Source of the DNA: Actinomycetota bacterium
Lineage (GTDB): Bacteria; Actinomycetota; Thermoleophilia; Solirubrobacterales; Solirubrobacteraceae
Assembly (NCBI GenBank): GCA_009699505.1
Contig: WLOB01000008.1
Location: forward strand, 1 to 32,055
Direction of reading: 5' to 3'
Length of the DNA: 32,055 nucleotides
Shown: positions 23,458 to 31,116 of the stretch, in pieces
How the letters are laid out: every line of letters starts with the position of its first letter
Numbering within the stretch: position 1 is the first letter of the stretch
Translations under genes and position numbers: made by a program
The notes under the pieces: generated by a model
Seen by the model: the letters and a program-made list of their open reading frames with translations, nothing else
What the model was told of the DNA's origin: nothing
The model's database searches: none

Positions 23458-24047
23458 CGCTCGAAGGCGTCGAGCAGGTAGCCCCGCTCGTGGTCGGCGG
23501 CGGGCAGGGGGACGGCGCGCAGGCCCGTGGACCGCAGGGCGTCGTGGGTCGCGGCGGCGCTCCGGGCGAGGTCGTCGGCGCGCCCGGTCCAGTGGACGGC
23601 GACGAGGCGGCCGCCGTCCGTCAGGAGCTCCGGCAGGAGGCGCAGGGCGCGGTCGAAGGCCGCGTCGGGCAGGTAGTAGAGGATCTCCGACGCGACGACC
23701 ACGTCGTACCGGCCGTCCGCCGGGAGGTCGTCGGGCACGCTGCCCTCGAGGATCTTGACGTGCGCGCTGCCGGAGAGGCGCTCCCGGGCGATCGCCACGG
23801 CGGTGGGGGAGAAGTCGATCGTGGTCAGCCGGGCGCACCGGGGGGCGAGCTCGGCGGAGAGGACGCCGGTGGCCGCGCCGAGCTCGAGGACCGCGCCCAG
23901 CCCGTCCGGCCCGCAGGCCTCGACGGTGCGGGCCCGCTTCTCCTGCTCGTAGGCCGAGGAGCGGTAGTCCCACGGGTCGGCGTCCTCGCGGAACTTCGCG
24001 TCGAAGTGCCGGGCGTCCGCGGGCACCGGGCGGTCCGCGGCGCTCAC
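23454..24047 (-). CDS. NodS-like SAM-dependent methyltransferase
   Basis: This 197-residue class I methyltransferase has SAM-binding motif I at about 54-62 (VLELGAATG), an acidic residue after strand 2 (TTIDFSP), and YDVVVASEILYYL for the later motifs. The N-terminal segment HFDAKFREDADPWDYRSSAYEQEKR is the hallmark of the NodS-like family, whose founding member N-methylates deacetylated chitooligosaccharide in rhizobial Nod factor synthesis. It starts at a GTG overlapping the upstream stop (GTGA) and overlaps the glycosyltransferase gene by 4 bp. With a NodB-type deacetylase in the same operon, N-methylation of a freed sugar amine is an attractive idea, but it is inference. Confidence 0.88.
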   Translation of the reverse strand: MSAADRPVPADARHFDAKFREDADPWDYRSSAYEQEKRARTVEACGPDGLGAVLELGAATGVLSAELAPRCARLTTIDFSPTAVAIARERLSGSAHVKILEGSVPDDLPADGRYDVVVASEILYYLPDAAFDRALRLLPELLTDGGRLVAVHWTGRADDLARSAAATHDALRSTGLRAVPLPAADHERGYLLDAFER

Positions 24048-25054
24048 CGGCCCTCCTCGCGGAGCGCGTGGCCGACCCGCACGGCGGCGGGCGTCAGCCG
24101 GTGCTGGAGGAGCAGCAGGTCGAGCTCGGCGCGCGCCCGGGCGACGTCATCGTCGACCGCCATCGGGTGCGAGCCCGTCAGCTCGGCGCACGCGCGCAGC
24201 GCCTCGCGGCAGCGCTCCGTGACCTCGAGCCGGGCCAGCAGGATCGTCCGCGGGGCGGACGCCGGGTCCTGCTCGAGCACGTGGACGGCGTGGTCGAGCC
24301 ACAGGTCGACGGACGCCCGGGCGGCGTGGGCGCGGGCCAGGAGCGCGGCCTCGGCGTCGGAGACCGGGCGGGCCCGGACGGCGGCCGTGGTGCCGTCGAC
24401 GACGTGGTCCAGCGCGCCCGCCCACGTGACGGCGGTGCGCAGCGCGTCGCCGCCGAACCACGGCTCGGTCAGGAGGGCGCTGCGGCCGTCGTCCGCCGAC
24501 CGGAGCGTCGCCAGCACGGGGGCGCGGTCCAGGCGGACGCGGTGGCTCGCGCTCGAGCGCAGCACGTCGCCGCGCCACCAGCCGCGGTCGACGACGGCGC
24601 GGTCGGGGTCGGCGACGTCGAGGAGGACGCAGACGGACTCCGCGGGCCGGTCCTCGCGGCGGACGAGGACGAGCGCGCGCCGCACGAGCCCGGCGCCCGA
24701 GCAGAAGACCTTCGTGCCCGACACGGTGGCCCCGCCGGCGTCGATCGACGCCGGCTCGCCCTCGTCACCGCGCGGGTCGGCGCCCCACACGCCGTGCGGG
24801 ACGGTCCCCGAGGCGGCGGCGGCCCGGTCCTCCCCGGCGACGTCCTCGGGCCGGTGGCGCAGCAGGCGCTCCAGGGCGTTGCGGTGCCCGTCGAGGACCC
24901 GTCCCAGGCCGAGGTCGCCGGCGGCGACGGCGCGCAGCGCACGGTGCTCGGCCGCGCGGGTGGCGAAGGCGTCGCCCGCCGCGAGGCCGGCGAGGACGAC
25001 CGCGTCCCAGCCCGGGACGACGGCGGCACCGGGGGCGTCGTGGAGCGTGCTCAT
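24044..25054 (-). CDS. Degenerate acyl-CoA dehydrogenase-like protein
   Basis: The product is 336 residues from the ATG at 25054, which overlaps the deacetylase stop (ATGA). The middle contains a recognisable acyl-CoA dehydrogenase-like core (IDAGGATVSGTKVFCSGAG, then a strand region with VCVLLDV) and a helical C-terminal domain. The standard TEPxxGSD loop, the FGRP helix and the EGxxxxxR catalytic-base motif are not seen, and the protein is about 50 residues short. It may still bind a flavin or acyl group but probably does not perform classic dehydrogenation. I recall similar divergent proteins beside NodS-like methyltransferase, glycosyltransferase and deacetylase genes elsewhere, so it probably belongs functionally to that set. 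Exact role unknown. Confidence 0.75.
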   Translation of the reverse strand: MSTLHDAPGAAVVPGWDAVVLAGLAAGDAFATRAAEHRALRAVAAGDLGLGRVLDGHRNALERLLRHRPEDVAGEDRAAAASGTVPHGVWGADPRGDEGEPASIDAGGATVSGTKVFCSGAGLVRRALVLVRREDRPAESVCVLLDVADPDRAVVDRGWWRGDVLRSSASHRVRLDRAPVLATLRSADDGRSALLTEPWFGGDALRTAVTWAGALDHVVDGTTAAVRARPVSDAEAALLARAHAARASVDLWLDHAVHVLEQDPASAPRTILLARLEVTERCREALRACAELTGSHPMAVDDDVARARAELDLLLLQHRLTPAAVRVGHALREEGR

Positions 25055-25668
25055 CGGGCGGCCACCACCGGGGCGGTCGGGTGGTGCGCGCCGGCCGGGT
25101 CCGGCAGGGCGGTCAGGGCGAGGTCGCGCCGCGCCGCCCACGCCGCGGCGAGGGGGACGAGCGCGACGGTCCCGGCGCAGTCCGCGCGGGTGGCCCCGGG
25201 TCCCAGGCCGTCGTGGGCGAGCACGATGCCGCCGTCCGGGGCGTCCCGCGCGATCCGGTCGAGCCCGTCGGCGGGCGGGTCGCCGCGCCAGTCGTGCGTG
25301 TCGGCGTCCCAGCCGACGAGGGAGAGGCCGAGCTCGTCGGCCACGGTCCACGTCGCCTCCGTGGTCCGTCCCCACGGCGTCCGCCACCAGGACGGGGAGG
25401 CGCCCGCGCCGGCCAGCGCGTCCAGCGCCCGTGTGCAGTCGTCTCGGAGCTCGGCGAGGGTCAGGCGGTCGTGGCGGACGTGCCGGTGCGCGTGCAGCTC
25501 GACGCGGTGGCCGGCGGCCAGGGCGTCCCGGACGATGCCGGGGTGCCGCGCCACCGACGGCCCGAGGACGAAGAACGTGGCGGTCGCGCCGGCCGCGGCC
25601 AGGGCGTCGAGGACGGCGGGCGTCGACCCGGGGGAGGGCCCGTCGTCGAAGGTCAGGTGCAGAGCCAT
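25051..25668 (-). CDS. NodB-type polysaccharide deacetylase
   Basis: The product is 205 residues forming a compact NodB-homology domain of carbohydrate esterase family 4. Motif 1 is TFDDGP (6-11, catalytic and metal aspartates); motif 2 is H59-x3-H63 in ELHAHRHVRH (metal histidines). Motif 3 is R96-TPWG, motif 4 is DADTHDW, and motif 5 is VLAHDG with the catalytic histidine. There is no signal peptide or membrane anchor, so it should act in the cytoplasm on a sugar intermediate rather than on the cell wall. It is first in a four-gene operon in which every junction overlaps by 4 bp. The ATG has only a weak GGGGG upstream. Its likely substrate is an N-acetylated sugar made or used by the downstream glycosyltransferase. 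Confidence 0.9.
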   Translation of the reverse strand: MALHLTFDDGPSPGSTPAVLDALAAAGATATFFVLGPSVARHPGIVRDALAAGHRVELHAHRHVRHDRLTLAELRDDCTRALDALAGAGASPSWWRTPWGRTTEATWTVADELGLSLVGWDADTHDWRGDPPADGLDRIARDAPDGGIVLAHDGLGPGATRADCAGTVALVPLAAAWAARRDLALTALPDPAGAHHPTAPVVAAR

Positions 25669-26182
25669 GCGAGGCGCGCCCCCTACCCACGTCGTCGCCG
25701 GACACTCGCCGCCCGCGGCGCGCGGGGCGTCGCCGGCCGCTCGCCGTCGCGGGACCCACCGGCCGTCACGGGACCACCGGGCACCTCCGACCTGGCCCGG
25801 TTCGGCCCCGGGCGCGTCCGGTCGGGCGAACCGGTCGTTCTCCTCTTGTCACCTCTCCGTCTCCGGCAGGGCGGTCGCGGTGGCACGAGGCGGGCGCCTC
25901 ACCCCCGAGAGCGCGCCCCGCCACGTCCTCGAGCCAGCAGATGACGCCTCCCCACTGGTGCTCGGGTCCTGCCTCGCGGGGAGGCCGGAAGGTCCAGCAG
26001 TGCTCGAGCGCCCCGACCACGTGAGCGACGCCGCGACGGACGGCACGGGCCGCCGTCCGTCCAGCCACGGCGGTGCGGTCCCGGAGACGGGGTACGGTGC
26101 CGACCACGAGCGTCCCGGCGGGGACGCGCCGACGTCGACCACGCGACGGGACCGTCGCGGTCGACCGTCGAAGGCGCAGCGC
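25669..26182. other. 514-bp divergent intergenic region
   Basis: This gap separates the deacetylase operon from the sensor kinase gene. On the minus strand GGGTAGGGG, 11 bp before the deacetylase ATG, resembles the GGGTAGGGT -10 region of the adenylate cyclase gene. On the plus strand TACGGT (26093-26098) is a possible -10 for the kinase. In the kinase frame, GTG codons at 26000 and 26021 could extend it upstream, but third-position GC is lower there than in the gene body. I see no RNA gene or additional protein. Confidence 0.45.
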
Positions 26183-27565
26183 GTGCTCGAGACCCTCCTC
26201 CCCACCGACCCCGTCGAGCCCGTCGACGCCGCCCCGGCCGCCGGCCCCGTGCTCGGTGGTCCGCCGGTGGATCCGCTCGACCACGCCTACGGGCGCCGCC
26301 GCGCCCGGATCTTCCGTGGCGCCGTGCTGGTGATCGCGGTGGTGCTGGTGATCGCGGCCGCCCCGTCGGACGCCTTCACCCCGCTGGCGGAGGCGCTCGC
26401 CGCGGTCTCGGCCATCAGCGCCGCCGCCTGGGTCGTCGGTCGTCGCCGCTCCCCCGGCACGCCGTTCCTCGGGCCGACCGTCACGGTCGCCGACGTCGCG
26501 CTGGTCACCGCGATCGTCGCGGCGAGCGGCGGCGCGGACTCGCCCGTGCGCTGGCTCCTGGCGTGCACGCCGCTGCTCTGGGCGTTCACGCGGCCGAAGG
26601 ACCTGCGGCTCGTGATCGTCAGCGGCGCCGCCGGGTACGTCGCGGCCTCGATGCCCGAGCTGCTCACGCCGACCGCGGACCTGCGGCGGACGATGGCCGG
26701 GTTCTTCGTGGCGTACACGGGCGCGGCCGCGGCGGCGGTCCTCATGAGCGCGCAGCGCCGCACGCAGCACTCGCTGCTCTGGCGGATGCGGCGGATGCGG
26801 ACGGAGCTCCACGGCCAGCACCTGGCGCGCGAGCGGCGGCACGTCGAGGACCTCGTCGGCCGCCTGCACGACGGGTCGCTGCAGCTCGTCGCGACGGTCG
26901 GGCAGGACCTCGACGACCATCTCGCGGGCACCGACGTCGACCTCGTGCGCTCCCGCCGGCTGCTGCGGGAGGCGATGGTCGAGATGCGCACGATGAACGC
27001 CTCGCGCTTCGACGGGGTCGTCGGCGAGGCGGACCTCGCCGCCGCGCTGCGCAAGCTCGCCACGCGCGTGGAGCGCCGGGGCGGGCCGCACGTCGTGATC
27101 TCGGTGGGCCGGGGCGTGGCCGGACGCCACGACGGGGTCCTCCAGGCGGCGACGCGCGAGCTGCTCGCCAACGCGGTGAAGCACGCCCGTGCGAGCGAGG
27201 TCGGGATCGACGTCGCCTGCGACGCGGTCGGCCGCGTCGTGCTGACCGTCACGGACGACGGCGTGGGGATCGCGCCGCGCGCCCGCCGCGAGGCCGAGGC
27301 CGCCGGCCACACCGGGCTGCGCCACCTCGAGCGGCGCGTCGCGGCGCTCGGCGGGGACGTGCGCATCCTGACCGGGCCCGCCGGCACGACGACCCGGATC
27401 CGGCTCCCCGGCGAGGGCCCCGGCTCCGGGGACCCCGGGGCCCCGACCGCCGGCGAGCGGGAGATCGTCGCCGAGCCGGACGCCGCACCCACGGAGCGCC
27501 GTCCCCTGGCCGGCCGCGTGGCGCACACTTCCAGGACCGCAGGAACGAGCAGGAGCGACCGATGA
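26183..27565 (+). CDS. NarL-class sensor histidine kinase
   Basis: The product is 460 residues if started at the GTG at 26183 (AAGG about 9 bp upstream). GTGs at 26000 and 26021, or later ones near 26249 and 26266, are alternatives; the 1165-residue track ORF is mostly shadow. Four to five transmembrane helices span about residues 40-190, with little extracellular sequence. The HisKA_3-type motif is VGRLHDGSLQL with the phosphorylated histidine near 229. The ATPase domain has ELLANAVKHA (N box), DDGVGI and GHTGLRHLERRVAALGG. This is the DesK/LiaS/NarX class, which pairs with LuxR-type regulators such as the one at 30466. The signal is probably sensed in or at the membrane. The downstream gene overlaps by 4 bp. 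Confidence 0.85.
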   Translation: MLETLLPTDPVEPVDAAPAAGPVLGGPPVDPLDHAYGRRRARIFRGAVLVIAVVLVIAAAPSDAFTPLAEALAAVSAISAAAWVVGRRRSPGTPFLGPTVTVADVALVTAIVAASGGADSPVRWLLACTPLLWAFTRPKDLRLVIVSGAAGYVAASMPELLTPTADLRRTMAGFFVAYTGAAAAAVLMSAQRRTQHSLLWRMRRMRTELHGQHLARERRHVEDLVGRLHDGSLQLVATVGQDLDDHLAGTDVDLVRSRRLLREAMVEMRTMNASRFDGVVGEADLAAALRKLATRVERRGGPHVVISVGRGVAGRHDGVLQAATRELLANAVKHARASEVGIDVACDAVGRVVLTVTDDGVGIAPRARREAEAAGHTGLRHLERRVAALGGDVRILTGPAGTTTRIRLPGEGPGSGDPGAPTAGEREIVAEPDAAPTERRPLAGRVAHTSRTAGTSRSDR

Positions 27566-28857
27566 CGTGGAGGCCGCCCACGGGCGACGCAGAGGGACCG
27601 GGCACGGGGGCGGGCGAGGACCGGGAGACCCGGGCCTCGGCGTCCGACGTCACGAGCCGGATCGCGCAGGTCCTCGCCGCGGCCGAGCAGGAGGTCCGGG
27701 AGATCGCCGCGTCCGACGCGGCGGAGGCCGACGACCTGCGCGCCCGCGAGGAGGCGTTGCAGGAGCGGATCCTCGAGCTGGACGCGCGCGGGGCCGCGCT
27801 CGACGAGCGCTCGACCGAGCTGACCCGGCGCGAGGCGGCGCTCGACGCCCGGGCCTCGCTGCTCACCGACATCACCGCGGAGCTGCTGAACACCGCCCTG
27901 GGCGCGCAGGCGGCGGCCCGCCGGCTCGAGGCGCTGAAGGTGGCGACGTCGCCGACCGGGGGCCCGCCGCACCTCGACGACGCGCCGCCGTCGTCCCCCG
28001 TGAGCCTCGTGCCCGAGCCGGTGCGGGGGCCCGTCCGGGTGCCCGTCACGTTCGCCGAAGCCTCGACGGTCGATGCGACCGGCACCGAGAACCGGGACCG
28101 GGCCGGTGCCGGGGACCGGGACGCGGCCGACGACGGGCCCGCGGACGGGCCGTGGGCCGCGCAGGAGCCGTGGTCCGCGGACGGTCCGACCTTCGTGGAC
28201 GAGCAGCCGGAGGGGGACCGCCCCGCGGCCGCCCGTGGCCTCTCGGCCGTCGACGAGCGCTCGTCCGGTGGCGAGCGGCCCCCCGCCGACGCCCGCCCGG
28301 ACGCGTCGTCGGCGTTCCCGGACGACGGCACCGCGGACGAGCCGTCGGCCGACAGCGCGTCGTCGGCGGCCGGGCCGGACGGGCCGCCGGCCCTCCGGTC
28401 CACGGACGGTCCCGACCCGGAGCGCCGCCCCGGGTCGTCCGTGCCCGGTCCGCCGTCCGGTCCGTCGTCCTCCGTGCCCCCGTCGTCCGCCGCGGGCGCC
28501 CGGCCGTGGACCACGCCCGCCGGTGCGTCCGAGCGCGAGATCGGGCGTCGCTCGTCGCCCCGCACCCGCCGGGCCTGGGAGGCCGAGCGGCCGTCCGACC
28601 GCCCCGGCCGCGACACCGCCGCGGCCGGCCCCGACGCCGCCCCGACGGTGCGCGACGCCCCCGAGGCGTACGACCGCGCCCGGCTCGTCGCGCTGACCAT
28701 GGCGGCGGAGGGCCACGGCCGCGACGCCGTCGAGGCGCACCTCCGCGACGAGCTCGGGATCGCGGGCCACGCGGCCCTCATCGAGTACGTCTTCGGCGGA
28801 TCGACCCCGTCGTCCGTCGTCCCGGCGTGGCCGCCGCGGCGGCGCGGCGGCCGCTGA
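27562..28857 (+). CDS. Coiled-coil protein of unknown function, coupled to the kinase gene
   Basis: The product is 431 residues from an ATG overlapping the kinase stop (ATGA), with AGGAG upstream. Residues 25-115 are a strongly charged Glu/Arg/Ala coiled coil (EEALQERILELDARGAALDE), reminiscent of DivIVA-like proteins but without a firm match. Residues 130-360 are disordered, rich in Pro, Asp, Ser and Ala. A compact helical module of about 44 residues closes the protein (YDRARLVALTMAAEGHGRDA ... LIEYVFGG). I recall related end modules (ARLIALNMALNG type) in Thermoleophilia coiled-coil proteins. No transmembrane segment. Coupling to the kinase suggests a scaffold or output partner; this is inference. 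A 9-bp-stem hairpin encloses the stop codon. Confidence 0.8.
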   Translation: MTWRPPTGDAEGPGTGAGEDRETRASASDVTSRIAQVLAAAEQEVREIAASDAAEADDLRAREEALQERILELDARGAALDERSTELTRREAALDARASLLTDITAELLNTALGAQAAARRLEALKVATSPTGGPPHLDDAPPSSPVSLVPEPVRGPVRVPVTFAEASTVDATGTENRDRAGAGDRDAADDGPADGPWAAQEPWSADGPTFVDEQPEGDRPAAARGLSAVDERSSGGERPPADARPDASSAFPDDGTADEPSADSASSAAGPDGPPALRSTDGPDPERRPGSSVPGPPSGPSSSVPPSSAAGARPWTTPAGASEREIGRRSSPRTRRAWEAERPSDRPGRDTAAAGPDAAPTVRDAPEAYDRARLVALTMAAEGHGRDAVEAHLRDELGIAGHAALIEYVFGGSTPSSVVPAWPPRRRGGR

Positions 28858-28882
28858 GCGACCGACCCGCGGCTCGCTCAGC
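28853..28882 (+). terminator. Terminator-like hairpin enclosing the stop codon
   Basis: GCTGAGCGA and TCGCTCAGC pair perfectly (9 bp) around a 12-base loop. The left arm contains the TGA stop of the coiled-coil gene. It lies between convergent genes; C-rich sequence, not a T-tract, follows. Confidence 0.6.
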
Positions 28883-29018
28883 CCCCCGTGGGGCCGCGCG
28901 CCGACCGCGGAGGGCCGGCGTCCCGCCGTGGCGGAACCCGCGGCCCCCGGCTCGCCGTAAGGTCGGCCCCGTCGCCGCGGGCTCCGCCGCGCGCCGGGCC
29001 GGACCCGCCGCGGCAGGC

Positions 29019-30308
29019 TCAGCCGTGCGGCGAGTCGGGACCGCCGCGGCGCGCGACGACGGCGACCACGAAGAGCATCAGGGCGACGGCGGCGAGCGCC
29101 ACGACGATGCCGCGGACGGGGTGGCTCTCGCTCAGCTGCGACGCGGACACCGGGGCCAGGCTGCTCCGGTCGCGACGCGCCTCGTCGGCGAGGCGGTCGG
29201 CGGCCGGATCGACCGGCGCGGTCGGGAAGACCGCGGACATGCGGACCCCGGAGGACCGGGAGCCCGTGAAGCCGCCGGCGCCGCCCGTGCCCGTGGCGCC
29301 CCAGGGGTCCCCGGCGCAGCGCACCGGGGCGGCGCCGGACCCGCGGGTCCCGGTCACGCCGTTCGCGGGCGTCCAGGCGGGGAACGGGTCCGTCGCGTAG
29401 CCGTCGGTCGTGGGGCGGGCGGCGGCCCCGCGCGACCGCGGGACGGCGGACCCGGCACCGGCGCCGTAGCCGTCCTGGGTGGGTCCGGCGGCACTGCCGC
29501 CGGTGCCGTCGCCGCCGGGACGGGCCGCGCCGCCGGAGCCGTCGACGGCGGGGTCGGACGCGGAGCCGCCGGTACCGGACGAGGCGCCGGAGCCGCTCGC
29601 GCCGGGGCCGGACGCCGTGCCGGAGCCGGACCCGGCGGACGCGCCGTAGCCGTCGCCGGTCGGATCGGTCACCGCGCCGGCGCCGTCGGCGTCGGGCCCG
29701 GTCGAGGCGCCGTAGCCGTCCTCGGTCGGGCCGGCGGGGCGGCCGTCCGAGCCGCTCGCAGAGGAGGAGGAGCCGCCAGAGCCGGCCGAGGAGGCCGCGC
29801 CGCCGGCGGAGGACGAGCCGCCGCCGGTCGAGGAGGACGAGGGGGTGCCCGAGCCGCCCGCGGGGGAGCCGGTGCCGGCCGTGCCGGCCGCGCCCGAGCC
29901 GCCGTAGCCGTCGGAGGTGGGGTCGGACGCGCCGGCGCCGTAGCCGTCCGCGCCGGAGGAGCCCGCGCCGTCGGCGGCGCTGCTCGCGGGGGCGCGGGGG
30001 TCGAGGCCCGCGCCGTAGCCGTCGGCGGTCGGGTCGAGGGGGTCGGCGGTGCCGTTGCCGTCGGCGGTCGGGTCCGCGGACGCGCCGTAGCCCGAGGCGG
30101 TCGGGCCGGCGGGGAGGCGGGCCGCGGCGGTCGCCGCGAAGGACCCGGCGGGGGCGCAGGGCATCGCTGCGACCCGCGTGACGACGTCCTTCGTGACGCC
30201 GCCCGTGACGACGGCCCCCAGGGCGCCGAGCGCCGACAGCAGGCCGAGCACGACGAGGACGACCACGACCCCTCCACGGCGCCGGGCGCCGAGCGCCCGG
30301 GAACTCAT
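29019..30308 (-). CDS. Membrane-anchored repeat protein with PTxDGYGA units
   Basis: This 429-residue low-complexity protein has one hydrophobic segment near each end: about 12-35 (VVVVLVVLGLLSALGALGAVV) and about 398-418. Between them lies a Gly/Ser/Ala/Asp/Pro-rich region with a recurring octapeptide PTxDGYGA. There are about seven clear DGYG-type copies (variants PTAD, PTSD, PTED, PTGD, PTQD, PTTD) and several decayed ones, separated by Ser/Gly-rich linkers. Two cysteines (MPCAP near the start, RCAGDP later) flank the repeat region and could form a disulfide outside the cell. No catalytic motif. It is probably a surface or envelope protein, perhaps binding a ligand through Asp/Tyr loops. 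Strong GC3 and a continuous frame support it being real. Confidence 0.75.
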   Translation of the reverse strand: MSSRALGARRRGGVVVVLVVLGLLSALGALGAVVTGGVTKDVVTRVAAMPCAPAGSFAATAAARLPAGPTASGYGASADPTADGNGTADPLDPTADGYGAGLDPRAPASSAADGAGSSGADGYGAGASDPTSDGYGGSGAAGTAGTGSPAGGSGTPSSSSTGGGSSSAGGAASSAGSGGSSSSASGSDGRPAGPTEDGYGASTGPDADGAGAVTDPTGDGYGASAGSGSGTASGPGASGSGASSGTGGSASDPAVDGSGGAARPGGDGTGGSAAGPTQDGYGAGAGSAVPRSRGAAARPTTDGYATDPFPAWTPANGVTGTRGSGAAPVRCAGDPWGATGTGGAGGFTGSRSSGVRMSAVFPTAPVDPAADRLADEARRDRSSLAPVSASQLSESHPVRGIVVALAAVALMLFVVAVVARRGGPDSPHG

Positions 30309-30422
30309 CCCCGGGCCGTCGCGGTGCGCTGGTGCGAGAGGAAGGCCACATGCTCATCATCGGCTCCGGACCGCCCCGCCACCATCGTCCGAGCGGGGGA
30401 ACGGGGGGATGAGCGCCGACCC

Positions 30423-30466
30423 ACCCGCGTGGTGCCGCCGGCGGCGGACCTGCCGGCGGCGCGGGT
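30423..30466 (-). terminator. Long bulged hairpin at the end of the response regulator gene
   Basis: Outer arms ACCCGCG/CGCGGGT and inner arms CCGCCGG/CCGGCGG stack to 14 bp, with a 5-base bulge (TGGTG) and an 11-base loop. The structure begins at the response regulator stop codon. It is the strongest predicted terminator in the window, though without a T-tract. Confidence 0.65.
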
Positions 30467-31110
30467 CACTCGATGATCCGCCGCCGGAGCGCCGCCGCGA
30501 CCGCCGCGGCGCGCTCGGACACGTCGAGCTTGTCGTAGACGTTCTGGGTGTGGGTCTTCACGGTCGCGGTGCCGATCTGCAGCTCCGCGGCGATCTCGGG
30601 ACCCGAGAGGCCCTCGGCCATCATCTTGAGGACCTCGCGCTCGCGCGGCGACAGCACGGGCGTGTCGTCCTGCACCCGGCCCCGGACCTCGAGGGTCAGC
30701 GCGGCCTGCGCCTCGGGGGTCAGGATCGTGCCGCCCCGCGCGACCGACACGATCGCGTCCCCGATCGACCGCCGGTCGGCGTCCTTCGAGAGGAACCCGT
30801 CCACCCCGGCCTGCACGGCGGCGTACACCGAGGCCGAGGCCGTGTCGCCCGAGAGGATGAGGACGCGCGTGCGCAGGTGGTCCCGGCGGATCGCGTGGAG
30901 CACGTCGGCGCCCGTCATCTCCGGCAGGCGGTAGTCCAGGAGGAGCACGTCGGGCAGGAGCTCCGTGACGAGCCGCAGCGCCTCGGCCCCGTCCGCGGCG
31001 GACGCGACGACGTCGATGTCGCTCCGTTGGCGCAGCGCGGCCACCATGCCCTCGAGGAAGACGGGGTGGTCGTCGGCCACGACGACCGTGATGGGGGACG
31101 AGGTCGACAC
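30466..31110 (-). CDS. NarL/FixJ-type response regulator
   Basis: The product is 214 residues. The receiver domain (about 7-125) has VVVADDHPVFLEG (acidic pair), the phospho-acceptor aspartate in LLLDYRLPEMTG (about 59), the threonine/serine position in LILSGDTA, and the lysine in GFLSKDA. A LuxR-type helix-turn-helix follows at about 150-210 (LSPREREVLKMMAEGLSGPEIAAEL, then ATVKTHTQNVYDKL). It is a DNA-binding activator or repressor responding to a HisKA_3-class kinase; the kinase at 26183 is the only one visible. It starts at a GTG preceded both by AGGTGA (possible Shine-Dalgarno) and by a TAGCGT -10. It ends in a strong hairpin. Target genes unknown; the neighbouring repeat protein is a candidate. 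Confidence 0.93.
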   Translation of the reverse strand: MSTSSPITVVVADDHPVFLEGMVAALRQRSDIDVVASAADGAEALRLVTELLPDVLLLDYRLPEMTGADVLHAIRRDHLRTRVLILSGDTASASVYAAVQAGVDGFLSKDADRRSIGDAIVSVARGGTILTPEAQAALTLEVRGRVQDDTPVLSPREREVLKMMAEGLSGPEIAAELQIGTATVKTHTQNVYDKLDVSERAAAVAAALRRRIIE

Positions 31111-31116
31111 TCACCT

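Noticed and set aside
24068-27565. 1165-residue ORF suggesting a giant kinase fusion
   Set aside because: Residues before the kinase part are antisense to the deacetylase and acyl-CoA dehydrogenase-like genes and have shadow composition; only the C-terminal part is a kinase.
29400-30100. CRISPR-like spaced repeats (recurring GCCGTAGCCGTC)
   Set aside because: Spacing is irregular and in multiples of three, and the repeats encode DGYG within one open frame; this is a coding repeat.
26287-30360. 1357-residue minus-strand ORF
   Set aside because: Arg/Pro/Gly-rich antisense shadow crossing the kinase, coiled-coil and repeat-protein genes; no family motif.
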